Shown: piece by piece, positions 45,301-55,881 of the stretch
How positions within the stretch are numbered: the stretch's first letter is position 1
Layout of the letters: every line of letters starts with the position of its first letter
NCBI GenBank assembly: GCA_019916065.1
Contig: CM034236.1
Coordinates: forward strand, 19,584,805-19,648,804
Length of the DNA: 64,000 nucleotides
Source of the DNA: Vitellaria paradoxa
Lineage: Eukaryota > Streptophyta > Magnoliopsida > Ericales > Sapotaceae
Direction: 5' to 3'
Made by a program: the position numbers and the translations under genes
The notes under the pieces: model-generated
Told to the model about the DNA's origin: nothing
Seen by the model: only the letters and a program-made list of their open reading frames with translations
Database searches by the model: none

Positions 45301-46263
45301 ACCCAGCGACGTGAACTGCAGTGACCACGAAGGTATCATCCAATCTCACTGTAACTCCTTTTAAAATGACAAAAAATTCTGAAAAAAGTAAAAAATACTT
45401 AAGAACTTATTTACTTTTAATTTTACCACACGATTACGAATTCAAAAATTATCTCATTTTTTATTGCTCCAAATGCCCACTTATATATGGTCTACCACAA
45501 GATAATTTTCATATCATAATATTAATCCATGATTCGTAATCCAAACATAATTCCAATCAAGGACACAAGAGCCTGGGCAATGCATACACAAACATTATGC
45601 ACTTTTGATAGCCTCCAAAATGAACTCTCAAAAGATTGGCCAAAAAAGAACATTCATATTCAAATAACCTCTCTAAGAGGACTACCAAGATCCCAACACC
45701 AACAGAATCAAGAACCTGAGTGTGCTCGGCGGGCCGGAAATGCCCCACTTATCAAAACACAACTCAAATGTACTTTTTTTTTTACAAAAGAAAAATACCG
45801 GAATCAATATTTGATAATGGCGTCAACATGTCAAACAAAGAAATCGACAACAGAAAAGCAGAACTTATATACAAAGGTTGAGAAACCTACGGGGTCATCA
45901 AGGGAATTTGAAGCATTTGATCCAGGGTTGGGACCCTAAAACCCAGATTTGAAATGAAAATTGATGGAAATAGAGTATACACCAGAGGTGCAGGATGATC
46001 TGGGATCTTTACTTAATGGCAAGGAAACGGAAGCAGTAGCAGGACCATTTGAGAACAAAGTTACAAAATCGAGTTAATAGAGGTAATAACAGTGTTAAAC
46101 TTATAAAGACCAATAGAGAAGGATAATCAGGATGGAAGGCTAAATGCATGGATTGAGAGGGAAAAATCATCATAAAAGCTTGTACACACATATATCTATG
46201 ACCGTGTAATAGTTTTCTGCAAGACAAAAATATACAGCACCAGCAAGAAAGCACGTGCGCAAG

Positions 46264-46294
<31 letters not shown>

Positions 46295-46924
46295 ATTATC
46301 TCCCAACACATTTTTGCTATTCAGATGTTGAATGTAAGGATTAATAGTGAGCAGATGATGAAGTACACAACACCACAATTTCAAACGAAGAGATGAGAAA
46401 CTAGAACAAACTCGATAGCAAATTATAATTTTAAACAGACAAGTTGTGACGTTAAAATTAATTTAATCAGCAAATCAAACCAAGCCTTTTCTCACTAGGT
46501 AGGGTCGGCAGCTTTATCAGAGAGTATAGCACATAATCTTCTAGACCTTGGTATTCTTTTAATTTCATAGTGTAAGTATCGCTACATTAACATGTTGTGC
46601 GTAAATGTTAGAAAAAGCCACATCTCCAATTATGCCCCTTGGATATCTTTCAGCAAATTCTTTATTTCAACCACCCACAACCGGATCATATACAGTTGCA
46701 TGTTCTCAATTCAAGATGCCAAAAAAAGTACCAAGATGGGATCAAACTACATGCCAGACAACCATGAATTCAATTCATTGCATCTACAAGACATTTTATT
46801 TATTTCTTTATTATTGTTTTGCACAAGTATAGCACTCAAACAAAAATCATTAACTGAGAAAACAGTTAATTGATTGATAATTGACCAAACTCCGTGCCTC
46901 CTAAGATTAATTCTTTTCCCCCCC
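45301..46924. other. Anonymous DNA with an AC microsatellite
   Basis: Composition is more balanced than the flanks and a 136-codon open frame occurs at 45529-45939 (+), but its protein has no recognisable features and the frame is not supported by splice or codon evidence. An AC repeat of 27 bases is at 46264-46290. Confidence 0.4.
46264..46290 (+). repeat. (AC)13 microsatellite
   Basis: Uninterrupted AC dinucleotide run. Confidence 0.95.
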
Positions 46925-47500
46925 TTTTTTTTTTTTTTCATAAATCCCAGGACCCTCAACCACTGACAGACATTAATCCCATCCCACTGACAATGGTATT
47001 AGCAAAGATCATGGATCCAAAGGAGAGGCCAACTGTTGAACCTACAAGGCCAGTAATGCGCAGTTAGTTCCGGATGATCCTACATTGCATCATAATTAGG
47101 TTTTTGGAATGCCTATAGTGACGCAAGCTGGAGTCTCTGCTCCACCTGCTCCCATGTATTATTGCACATTTTCAGCCATAGAATTGTGTAAAAATGCTCA
47201 AGACCCTTTCTTTTCCTTTTGTGATGAATATAAAATTTTATTGAAAGAAAGCATCAAGAAGAAGCCAAAAGAGAAGTACAAAAAAACCACCTTCCAATTG
47301 TTTGTAAATGAAAGAAAAGTATCTAAATCTGGTTCTATAGAAAGGCTTTTCCTCTCCCTCAAAAACTATCCTATTTCTCTCTTTCCAAACTCAGCAATAC
47401 AGACAAAAAGGGACCACATCCCAGTTGATTTTCTTCTGCCGTCCCCCTTTTACGCCCAGCCCCATCTTATGCCGCACCAAAAAGTCAACAAGACTTTATT
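46925..47500 (-). mobile_element. LINE 3' end remnant
   Basis: On the minus strand, 47288-47456 reads GGRQKKINWDVVPFCLYC, then after a stop VWKERNRIVFEGEEKPFYRT. This is the C-terminal zf-RVT-side pattern of plant L1-type LINE ORF2 (…W-x-x-I-P-L-C-x-x-W-x-x-W-K-E-R-N-x-R-x-F). A run of about 16 A on the minus strand at 46926-46941 could be its tail. The rest of ORF2, including RT and endonuclease, is absent, as usual for 5'-truncated LINEs. The tail assignment is inference. Confidence 0.5.
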
Positions 47501-49372
47501 CTCTAGGAGAGATCCACTGCACTTTGAACAGTGCCATAACTATACGTGACATGGAAGGCTCAATACTCTTTCTTCTTGTGTCTTTCCATTAGAATCTGAG
47601 ATATTAAGAACCTAACTCGAGTTACCAAGTGTTTAGACAGGCTGCAAATTTTCTTAAATTATGTAGTGAATGCATGATGCTAGTCTGCATTTATTACTTG
47701 GAGTAAACAAGAAGGGCAAAACCTAGAGCGAATCCAGGTAAGATCTCTTTTATTTTGATTTCCCTTCCTATTTCACCACCTTATATCAAGTACTTCCATC
47801 ATTTTACCTCTAATTCTCCAATAAATGTTATATATATATATACACACACAAATATTTTTAAATAAATAAAGCTTATATCAGGAGCACGAAACATCCACTT
47901 ATAAAGTGGTGCAAAAAAAATAGTGGGTAAGTAGCCTTATCCTACCATCTTCTGTTAGAAACTGATTCCCATGATTCAAACCAAGCTAGTACTTGCCATC
48001 GCACCAGGCCACTACCATCTCAATCTCAAATTTTCTATCAAATTTATGTCTTCCACGAGTCTCCTATCAACCGTCACTATCTCAATTCTCAAGGTTGTCC
48101 AGCATCACGCTTCAATTCTATTACGAATTATACAACAAGGATTGACTAATCTCTCTATGCCATTTCAAAAACATTTATAAGTCTGTGTCACCATTCAGTA
48201 ACAAATCATTCAAATTACAAGAAGACAGGCTCAATGCCTAGGAAAGTTAGGCAACCGCCTATGGCCTCTTCCATTTTTAATAATCAAATTATATGCATAA
48301 ATAGTGAATTTAAGTTTTAGTAATTTTTATATTAAAACCCTTGTAATATAAATTTTTTTTTAATACTTATCTTAGTCCCAAGAAGCAACAACTTTTAGGA
48401 ATCTTTAATATTATATATTAAAAGAACTAATTAAGATGGACTTTACTTTCACCAATAATAAGATACATCCAATCATCTTTGTCGTTGTACACAAAGAAAA
48501 TAAAAATATTGAAAAAAACCTAAAATAATCATTGTATAATTATTTTCAAACTAATTCTTAAAAAGCCATTGCAAGCAACAATAAAAATAAATAAATAAAA
48601 TAATTAACAGCTATCACTTCCAAGAATTTGAAATTAGTTAAAAAAAAATTAAAAGTCAATTTGGGAATTGAGTGGTTTCCATAATTTTTATCATTAGGGG
48701 CCTAATAAAAGTGAGATGCTTTTTCCCCCCCTCCATCAGTAATAAAAATAAAATATAAATAAAAATTTCTATAAATATATACATAAAATCTTACAATTAA
48801 TCACTCTTTCTTTGTTAATTACACATAAAAATTCTCTTTCACAAGTTAAAGTTTTTTATCACATTGTTCCAAGAAAATAGTTCCATGCACAAAAGCTACC
48901 TCTCAGAGAAGAAGAGATTTCAACTTTATACAGTTTTTAGATTAAATTGAATCTTTCTATTAGCTGTCAATTTTAAATGGAAAGTAGTATTGTAGCATGA
49001 GAAAATCATATGTTAAGAAGCATGGACACGAATATAATATAGCTATTGACACCAATACCGTAATTTTAAAAACATGAGGACACAAACACGGATACAATGA
49101 TTTTAATGGAGACATTTCATATGATTTTCTCGTTGATCACATTAATTGTTTTCCATTTAACAATGATAAATAGATGGATGGAAGAATTTTGTTATGAGAA
49201 ACATTTCAAAATAAGGGTTGTAAGTATAAAGTTCAAATCTTGATGGTAGTTACTTATAATTAGTAAAGTGTTGAGGGTAATTACTCGCAATTAGCTAAAT
49301 GCTAAGTAATTTTTGCATCATAAAGGAGTAGAAGAGTTATTTTTAAATAAAATTCAAAATATTTTACACTTA
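47501..49372. other. AT-rich DNA without recognisable genes
   Basis: No supported frame. A TA/CACACA microsatellite-like run lies at 47829-47850. Confidence 0.5.
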
Positions 49373-49508
49373 GGCTCCATTTGTTTCAATGTAAAATGTT
49401 TTCTGGAAAATATTTTTACTCATGTTTTTCGTGTTTTAGGAAAATATTTTTCAAAAACACGAGTAACGTATTTTCCAGAAAACATTTTACATTAAAATAA
49501 ACAGAGCG
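49373..49508. mobile_element. Tourist-like MITE (hairpin), 136 bp
   Basis: The two halves are inverted copies of each other: left GGCTCCATTTGTTTCAATG and TAAAATGTTTTCTGGAAAAT; the right half read inverted gives CGCTCTGTTTATTTTAATG and TAAAATGTTTTCTGGAAAAT. Flanked by the 3-bp duplication TTA (49370-49372 and 49509-49511). TTA plus a GG(G)C…GTTTG-type end fits the PIF/Harbinger (Tourist) class. Confidence 0.7.
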
Positions 49509-49601
49509 TTAGTAAAAAAAACTATATGTGAAAATATTTTCAAAAACACGAGCAAATGTATTTCACAGAAAACATTGTACATTGAAGCAAACAGAGCGTT
49601 A
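49509..49601 (+). repeat. Extra copy of the MITE right arm
   Basis: After the MITE its right half recurs (AAAATATTTTCAAAAACACG … CAGAAAACATTGTACATT … AAACAGAGCG) and again ends at TTA (49599-49601). Confidence 0.75.
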
Positions 49602-50799
49602 TTAAAAAACTTTATGTTACTTTTATATAAGAAGAAATCTCATCACTGACCCCATGTAAGGCCCAACCAGAATTGAATAGGCTGTGGATTGTAGCCATAC
49701 TCCAATATTAGTCCATATCAGCACATAGAGCACTATCACAGGTCCATAACACCAGATACCAGTATTTACTAGTACACAATTTGACTTTACCAATATGCAT
49801 AACATGCAAACTGCTAGTCAGTTTAATCAATGTCTAGGGCACCCCACCACTGAATTGCCTAAGAACCCATGATATTGAGTGACTAGAGTCAATTATTTTT
49901 GCATATATATATATATATACACGTAATCATAAAACAATCAACATGTTGCTTTTTGATAAAAATAGTATGCAAGATTCAAAATGTCTTGAAGGCTTGGCAA
50001 ATTTTCAATCAATTTGTTCTCATAGTCCAACCTTCAAAATGTCATGAAGGCTTGGCAATTTTCCAATCAATTTGTTCTTGTAGTCCAACCTTCAAACCTT
50101 CTTAAAGTAGTTAATTTTTTAAGCCAGCCAAAATTCACCATGCATTAAAAGCTATAAATCCAATACAATTCAATACAACAAAATTCCTCATTAGCATATT
50201 TTTCCTTTTGGAAGCAAGAATCTCACAACTGTCTGGGCCTATCTAATCAAATAAATGCATCCTAGCTCCCCACAGTTTCAAACATAAACTAGGAAGCTCT
50301 AAAAGACTAAAATGAGCAACTTTAGAAAATTTATTTTGATAATTTGAGGAGGCCAAAAAGAAGCTTTGACAAATGTGTCTATTCTAAGGAAATACACCTT
50401 CATTATTATGGCTGCAATTTAAAACATTAGCCAAGTCACACATTAAACTGAGTATGTAACATAAACATAAGATTTTGGACTTGACACATTGTTCTCTAAC
50501 CAAATTTATTTTATTTTATTTCTGTGAAGTCTCTAACCAGAAATTTAAAGCAAAGACCAATAAGATAATCATAAAAATCAATAAACTATGAACAAAAAGA
50601 ATCGAAGAACTATATTTTTATCTCTAATGACATATCAAATAAATTAATAACACAAAACCAAAAAGTAGACAGTTGTTTCTTTACACCAAAAATAGATGGA
50701 AAGAACAAAAAACACATGATCACAGATACCCAAATGCCATCCTCATCAAACTAAATATGAAATTCAATGAAACCTCTCAAGGACATGTTTTGAATTATA
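49602..50799. other. AT-rich spacer with short tandem repeats, flank of the SERF gene
   Basis: Contains a TA run (about 49902-49919) and a 58-bp tandem duplication (49976-50095). It includes the 3' flank of the SERF gene. No other gene is seen. Confidence 0.5.
49976..50095 (+). repeat. 58-bp tandem duplication
   Basis: TCAAAATGTCTTGAAGGC and TCAAAATGTCATGAAGGC begin two copies, each ending TAGTCCAACCT. Confidence 0.85.
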
Positions 50800-51343
50800 C
50801 TATTTCTTGTTGCTTTTACCTCCGGCATCGCTACCCCCAGCGGCCTGGCCCGCCGCCTTCTTTGCAGCCTTCTCTTGAAGCGCCTTGGCATCCCTACCCA
50901 TACAAACCAATTATCAAAGCTCGACCATACATAGGCACAAATTAATGCACAAGAATTGAAATTTTTGGAGCAAAAATTGAACCTTTCACGGCGCTGCTCG
51001 GGGGATAATCCATCGTCCTTGGACTTACCCTTACCACTGTTCCGAGCCTGAGCTCTTTCGCGATCACGGTCCCTCTGGTTACCGTTAGATTGTCGAATCA
51101 AGGAAAATCCACGTTTAATCGATACATACATATACAGTCGCAAAGATTTATGCGTCCCCCAAATACATAGATACACAACAAATAATTAAGAATTAAACAA
51201 TATTTGATGAATAAAAAGCATACGGGAAGGCAATGAGTCGAAAACATCATAATTGTCGATTAAAGTAACAAAGACAGAAAAATTGAGAAAGAATAAGATA
51301 AGGGTTTATCGTAAAAACAGAGGTTTTGAAGGATATGAGTCAT
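50800..51343 (-). CDS. SERF/4F5-family small basic protein, three exons
   Basis: Predicted exons on the minus strand: 51343-51337 (ATGACTC), 51091-50983 and 50893-50800, giving 69 aa. The protein starts MTQSNGNQRDRDRERAQARN, has the family core KSKDDGLSPEQRRERDAKAL, then an Ala/Gly/Lys-rich tail ending GGKSNKK. This fits the SERF (small EDRK-rich factor, 4F5) family, whose members begin M-T-R-G-N-Q-R and are short, charged and disordered. Animal SERF proteins are known to promote amyloid aggregation; the plant role is not established. Intron 2 (50894-50982, 89 bp) is GT-AG. Intron 1 (51092-51336) starts ATATCCTT and has TTCCTTGAT near its end, as in U12-type AT-AC introns. Its exact 3' end is uncertain: the chosen site (GAC, 51092) keeps the frame, whereas the AC at better spacing (51084) would give a stop at once. 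The family-typical Arg at residue 3 is Gln in this model. Confidence 0.82.
51092..51336 (-). other. Candidate U12-type AT-AC intron of the SERF gene
   Basis: Minus strand begins ATATCCTT, identical to the U12 5' splice consensus for AT-AC introns. TTCCTTGAT at 51097-51105 matches the U12 branch-point consensus (TTCCTTRAY). AC dinucleotides end candidate 3' sites at 51092 (in frame, but only about 6 nt after the branch A) and 51084 (about 14 nt, normal spacing, but out of frame). Confidence 0.55.
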
Positions 51344-51448
51344 CGTGAAACAGGCGATGCTGTCGTCGGTGAAGAAATTCCGCAGGGAGAGATGGATCGG
51401 CCTGGTTGAACTCGGAGAGACTGGTTGTTAGGTAGAAGAATTGGAGTT

Positions 51449-51453
<5 letters not shown>
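51344..51453 (-). promoter_or_regulatory. Probable SERF 5' untranslated region
   Basis: GC-richer stretch just upstream of the ATG on the minus strand (…CCATCTCTCCCTGCGGAAT…GACGACAGCATCGCCTG), typical of a plant leader and unlike the AT-rich flanks. Confidence 0.5.

Positions 51454-51486
<33 letters not shown>
51454..51486 (+). repeat. (GA)n microsatellite at the SERF gene 5' end
   Basis: About 16 AG/GA units, seen as CT repeats on the gene strand just upstream of the leader. CT tracts are common in plant promoters and leaders. Confidence 0.9.
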
Positions 51487-51491
<5 letters not shown>

Positions 51492-52473
51492 GGGTGATTA
51501 TTAATTATTTTTTTTAAATTATTAAGGGCAGTCGGCTACGCTAGGCCGTTGATTCGTTGGAAAGAAGTAATGACGGTGACTTTAGAAAAATTATTGGCTG
51601 CTTATCTAATAAGAAAGTCAACCTCAGAAGAGTTCAAGAGTTCATAGGATTCCAAACCTCTTCTTTCCATAAATTACTCAAATATTCCCACAAATTTCTT
51701 GCTAATAAAAACTTGGAAAAACCTCACATTTGCCCTTCAAATTCGACAAATATTTACCTTTGTCCTGCTAATTTAGAAATAGTTAAAAATATACCCTTTA
51801 TGTTAAGAGTTAACAAAAATAATAAGAATTTTTGATAATTATAATAATAAGAATTTTTTCTCTAATTTAATTTTAAATCAATTAAATATTAATGTTAAGA
51901 GTTAACAAAAATACAAATTATTTTATTTATCTTTAAGTTTGCACTTAACTTTAACTTTCAAATTATTATCCCTATTCTTTTATATAAATAGCCAATATTT
52001 TTCCCTTTTTTTTTAAATTAAGCAAGACAACTTATTGTACTAATAATAATGGGTTAAGGGAGCTAGGCAAATAATTCAATCAAGTGTTTCTTTTAGTTAA
52101 TAAAATTAGGCTCTGTCTCGATATTTTGGTAATTTTTTAGTTTTTGACTATTCAATTTTTTTACTTTTTTTTTAGATTACTAAATTTACTATTTTATATT
52201 TTGAATTTCTTTTACATCATGAAAAAAAAAATATCAAATTAACAAAAATTAAAAAATATAGTTACTGAAAATCTAGCTTTCTTTTTTTCTCAAACACAAA
52301 AAAAGTTATTTTTTTAGTAGTTAATCCATTTTAATGTTATCTCGTTTATTTTAAAGATAATTATTTTCATTTAATTTTATGCACTTCATGTAAAATCAAT
52401 ATTAAACTACAATAATTATAATAAAATTATTTAGATATTGCTTAACTAATTGGTATATTCTTGTACTAGCATT
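51487..52473. other. SERF upstream flank and AT-rich spacer
   Basis: No second gene is visible. The first 70 bases presumably hold the SERF promoter, but no clear TATA box is seen. Confidence 0.45.
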
Positions 52474-53122
52474 TAGGGGTGTTATAAAAAATTGAAAAAC
52501 TGGATCAACCGAAAATTGGCCTGAATTGAATTTTGTAAACCGATTTTTTAAAATCTGGTCTGGTTTCGGTTTAAAAAATTTTAATTTTTTTAAATTGGTT
52601 TGATTTTCGATTTTGAGAGCTTTAAAACTGAATTGGACCGGATCGAATCGGTTATAATACAAATGTGTAGCAAAATGTAGTGGTTGAGACTCGAACTCAA
52701 AATCTCAAAGTTTTCAAGTGATAACTTTACCACTGGGCAACACCCACTAGTTATTTATAATGCCACAGTGGAAAAAATTGGGTTGTGACTAGAAATTAGG
52801 CTAGAGGTGAAAATATTTTTTGTGTTCGTAATGGGATTAAAAGTCACATTAATGTAATTTTTATAGGTTTTTTAATATATTGGGCCAAAATTGAATTTTT
52901 TTTTTTTTTATGTTGGGCTTAGCTTAAAATTGTAAATTGTAGCTTAAAATGGAAATTGGATTGAAATCGAAACCAAAACCGAATGGAAATCGAACCGACA
53001 CTGGTTGAATTGAAACCGAATTATATCAACCGGTTTCGATTTTGGAAATTCCTAAACCGAAAATCTGGTTCGGTCCCATAAATAACCAAAAATCAGACCA
53101 AAGCGGACCACTATCACCCCTA
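52474..53122. mobile_element. hAT-type MITE, 649 bp
   Basis: Perfect 8-bp target duplication CTAGCATT (52466-52473 and 53123-53130). Ends are TAGGGGTGTTATA and, inverted, TAGGGGTGATAGT, a typical hAT terminus. Subterminal parts are rich in AACCGAAAT/ATTTCGGTT motifs in inverted orientation. There is no coding capacity. The middle contains a tRNA-like segment. Confidence 0.85.
52673..52746 (-). repeat. tRNA-like (SINE-type) segment inside the hAT MITE
   Basis: Minus strand reads TGGGTGTTGCCCAGTGGTAA … TTTTGAGTTCGAGTCTCAAC: a box A-like GCCCAGTGGT followed about 40 bases later by a box B-like GTTCGAGTC, in the order and spacing of a tRNA-derived polymerase III promoter. No folded tRNA is evident. 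The ends of any SINE are not clear. Confidence 0.5.
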
Positions 53123-53130
53123 CTAGCATT

Positions 53131-53401
53131 TATGTCTAACCTTTAAACTTTTCCCATTATTGAAAATAAAATATAATTAATTAATTATTGAGCACATTGC
53201 TTTTAAAATTTTCACTTCATAATATTTGTAATTTAAATATATAAAAATAAAATCAAGTGAGTGTTCAATCTATATTTATTTTGAAATTTCATTAATTATT
53301 TATAATTATTTTTTCAAGACAACATGAAGAAAGTAAAAAGAAAATTGTGTTTCTTACAATGAAAAATTTATAGTGGCTGGTAATCATAAAAAAAAAGGTC
53401 A
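53131..53401. other. AT-rich spacer
   Basis: No feature seen. Confidence 0.5.
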
Positions 53402-53476
53402 GTCACGCCCTAGCCTTGGAATTCGAGCTTAGGATATTCTCGTCACGCCCTAGCCTTAGAATTCGAGCTTAGGATA
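53402..53476 (+). repeat. 40-bp tandem duplication starting GTCACGCCCTAG
   Basis: Two copies (GTCACGCCCTAGCCTTGGAA and GTCACGCCCTAGCCTTAGAA), each followed by TTCGAGCTTAGGATA. The first bases match the end of the LTR-like insert at 22088 (TCACGCCCTAG). Confidence 0.85.
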
Positions 53477-54876
53477 GTGCTTAGTATGACCAAGACTTTG
53501 TTTGGTTACAAAATAATTTTTAGTTTATCTTACAGCATGTTTCTTTATTAAAATTTAATTTTTTTTAAATGTTATAACTTTTAAGTGTGTTAATCACATT
53601 TATAAAAAAAATATTATAAAATTCACATTTGTTTGAGTAAAGAATATTTGTTTGGGAAATAAAATAACAAAAAAATTAATTTTTTCCTTGCCTTTTTACT
53701 GAATGGATGTGAATTTTTTATTTTTTATTTTTACGAATGCGATTAACACGCCTAATAGCCCATTTGGTAAAAATTATATTAATAAAATAACAAAAAAATT
53801 ATATATTAAATATATTAATTAACTAAATTATATTAATTATAATTGAAATTAATTAGTTAAATTAATATAAAAATATTTTATTAAATTATTTTTAATAAAT
53901 AATGTAATAAATTATATTTAATATATTTTATTGTTATTGAACTAAATTAGTTTTAATAAGAATATAATTAAAATAAGTACATTTAATTAATTTAAATTAA
54001 ATTAATTATCTAATTAAATTTAATTAATTAAATTAATATAGAAATAATTTAATATAAATTATTTTTAACAAATAATATAATTAAATTATATTGAATATAT
54101 TTTATTTTTTATTGAATTAAATTATTTTGAAAAAATAATATAATTAAAATAATTAATTTTAATTAATATAATTAATTAATTAAATCAAGTTAATTTAAGA
54201 TTAATTAAATTAATTAATTTAATCAACATGAATTCTATTTTATTAAATTGTTTTAAAAAAATAATTATAATAAATTATTTTAATATATTTTATTTTTATT
54301 GGATTAAATTATTTTTGATAGTTAATATAATTAGAATAATTAAATTTATTGAATTTAATTAATTAACAACTATAACTATTAACCAAAAATTATCGTTATC
54401 AAACAGAATTTCAAGTTTTTATTTTTTTTTAACTATAAAAATGAAAACTAAAAATTAAAAAGTGAACACAAAAACTGAAAACTAAATATAGAAATTGAAC
54501 ACAGAGACTAAAAACTGACAATTTTACCAAACTGACCCTAAAAGTTACAATTTCTTAAAAATTTTAAATTTTGATAAAAAAATATATAAAATGAAAATAA
54601 ATTAAAAAAAAAAAGTTAAAAGTTATTTTTGTAGCTAAACAAAATGCCTTGATAGGAGAATAGGCTTTTAGTGGGTTAGTTGCTCAGGTTTGGGCCAGCT
54701 TATTGCTAGATGGACCTCCTTTTAGCTAAAAAGAATGGGTTTCATTGTGCCCCGCAGTTCGTGGCAAATCAATTTCTTATTTGTTCGTTGAGTTTAGCTT
54801 TGGTTGGCTAGCTATAGGTAATTTCCTTCGATTCATTCCGGGTTATATTAGTGTTACCAACCGCTTGGCTTGTAAG
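53477..54876. other. AT-rich field with TTAATTAA-like repeats
   Basis: About 600 bp (53760-54370) consists nearly only of A and T with loosely repeated AATTAATTAAATTAATAT-type units, framed by AACTAAAAATTAAAAAGTGA-like DNA on the right. It resembles 44160-45160. The 54650-54870 part has ordinary composition and no gene. Confidence 0.5.
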
Positions 54877-55050
54877 TAGGGTTGTTATCCAGTTGAGCTA
54901 AGTCGAATCCGATTTTAACGTACTCAAATTTAGTTTGAACTGTTAGTTTGGAAACTAAGTTCGGCTTAAGCTAGAGCTCGAGCTTTTACATGAATTTAAG
55001 CTCTGACAAGATAAAAAAAAAATAATTTAAGTTTAAAATTAATTTGTAAG
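54877..55050. mobile_element. Left part of a hAT-type MITE, cut by a gypsy LTR
   Basis: TAGGGTTGTTATCCAGTTGA followed by GAGCTCGAGCTT-type DNA, as in short plant hAT derivatives. The 8 bases before it (CTTGTAAG) would be the target duplication. The gypsy LTR at 55051 interrupts it, so the right half would lie beyond the gypsy element, outside this window. Confidence 0.4.
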
Positions 55051-55795
55051 TGTTGGTGCGAATATAACCCATGACACATGGCGCTTTCCAGAGCAGTAAG
55101 GATGCGAATATAACCCATGACACGTGACGCTTTCCTGAGTGATTCGAGTAGGTGCTCGGGAAAGTAGGGATGGTTGAGAGGAGATTAAAGCAAGGTCCCA
55201 CCTTATTCATGAATTGGGTGGGTTAAGTTCCAACTATAAATGTAAAATAGTCATAAATGAACTAACTTAATTGTTTAAAAGTGAATTTAATTAGTTTCTC
55301 TCTTTATAAGTGGCAGACAAAAGTGACATTTAGGCGTCTAAGAGACTAGAACCAGCCAGTTCAAATGCCCATTTATTTAGCCCACGTGCATTATATGAGG
55401 GATGGGGGCATTAAATAGAAAGAAAAAGGCATTAAATGAAGTAAGGATAATAGCGTACTGAAGTGTACATATACGAGATACATAATGATTACCATCAAAT
55501 CATTAATTAATTTATTTATTTATTTATTTATTTGTTCACATTACATTATATGGTCCACTATAAATAGGACACTGAGCACCAAAATTCAAGTACGCTCTCT
55601 ATTGTCTACCTTATAACACTATTTACTCTATTAGATTTTTAAAGCCCTTGCTGACTTGACCGTCAGAGAGTTTTCTTGTCGAGGACACTCTCTCCGGCCA
55701 TAACTTCTTGTTTCTTTGTGCTCAGCAGGCTTGATTTCGGACTTCCAGTCGACGAGGGGAGCAAATCTTGGCTAGGACATTTTTATTGCCGCGCA
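55051..55795 (+). repeat. 5' LTR of gypsy D
   Basis: TGTTGGTGCG … TTGCCGCGCA, 745 bp, ending 4 bases before the primer-site region. It contains a 46-bp tandem duplication near its start (55058-55149, GCGAATATAACCCATGACAC), with an ACACGTGA element in the second copy, and a TATA box CTATAAATAGG at about 55559. Confidence 0.75.
55558..55568 (+). promoter_or_regulatory. TATA box of the gypsy D LTR
   Basis: CTATAAATAGGACACTGAGC, about 500 bases into the LTR. Confidence 0.6.
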
Positions 55796-55799
55796 TTTT

Positions 55800-55816
55800 T
55801 GGTGCCCACCGTGGGG
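55800..55816 (+). other. Primer-binding site region of gypsy D
   Basis: TGGTGCCCACCGTGGGG, a sequence repeatedly found directly behind the 5' LTR of plant Tat-type gypsy elements. I do not assign the tRNA with confidence. Confidence 0.6.
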
Positions 55817-55881
55817 CCGTTTCTTTGTTCCCCACGATATTGAAGTATTACCTTGTTCAATTTTTCATCTGAAGAACTGAC

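Noticed and set aside
45529..45939. 136-codon open frame on the plus strand
   Set aside because: Protein is of low information (Lys/Gln/Thr-rich, no domain pattern), and no splice sites or neighbouring exons support it. Length is possible by chance.
46985..47060. Minus-strand peptide GLVGSTVGLSFGSMIFANTI preceded by a CTTGTAG acceptor-like site, looking like a membrane-protein exon
   Set aside because: No further exon of matching type was found on either side, and it lies in the presumed 3' region of a LINE remnant next to a poly(A) run. Too short to claim as a gene.
47109..47549. 146-codon open frame on the plus strand
   Set aside because: It is the opposite-strand shadow of the LINE ORF2 remnant, whose W-K-E-R-N pattern is on the minus strand.
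50751..51176. 141-codon minus-strand frame through the SERF gene
   Set aside because: It reads through intron 2 and into intron 1. The spliced model gives the known SERF core and a stop at 50800, so the long frame is not the product.
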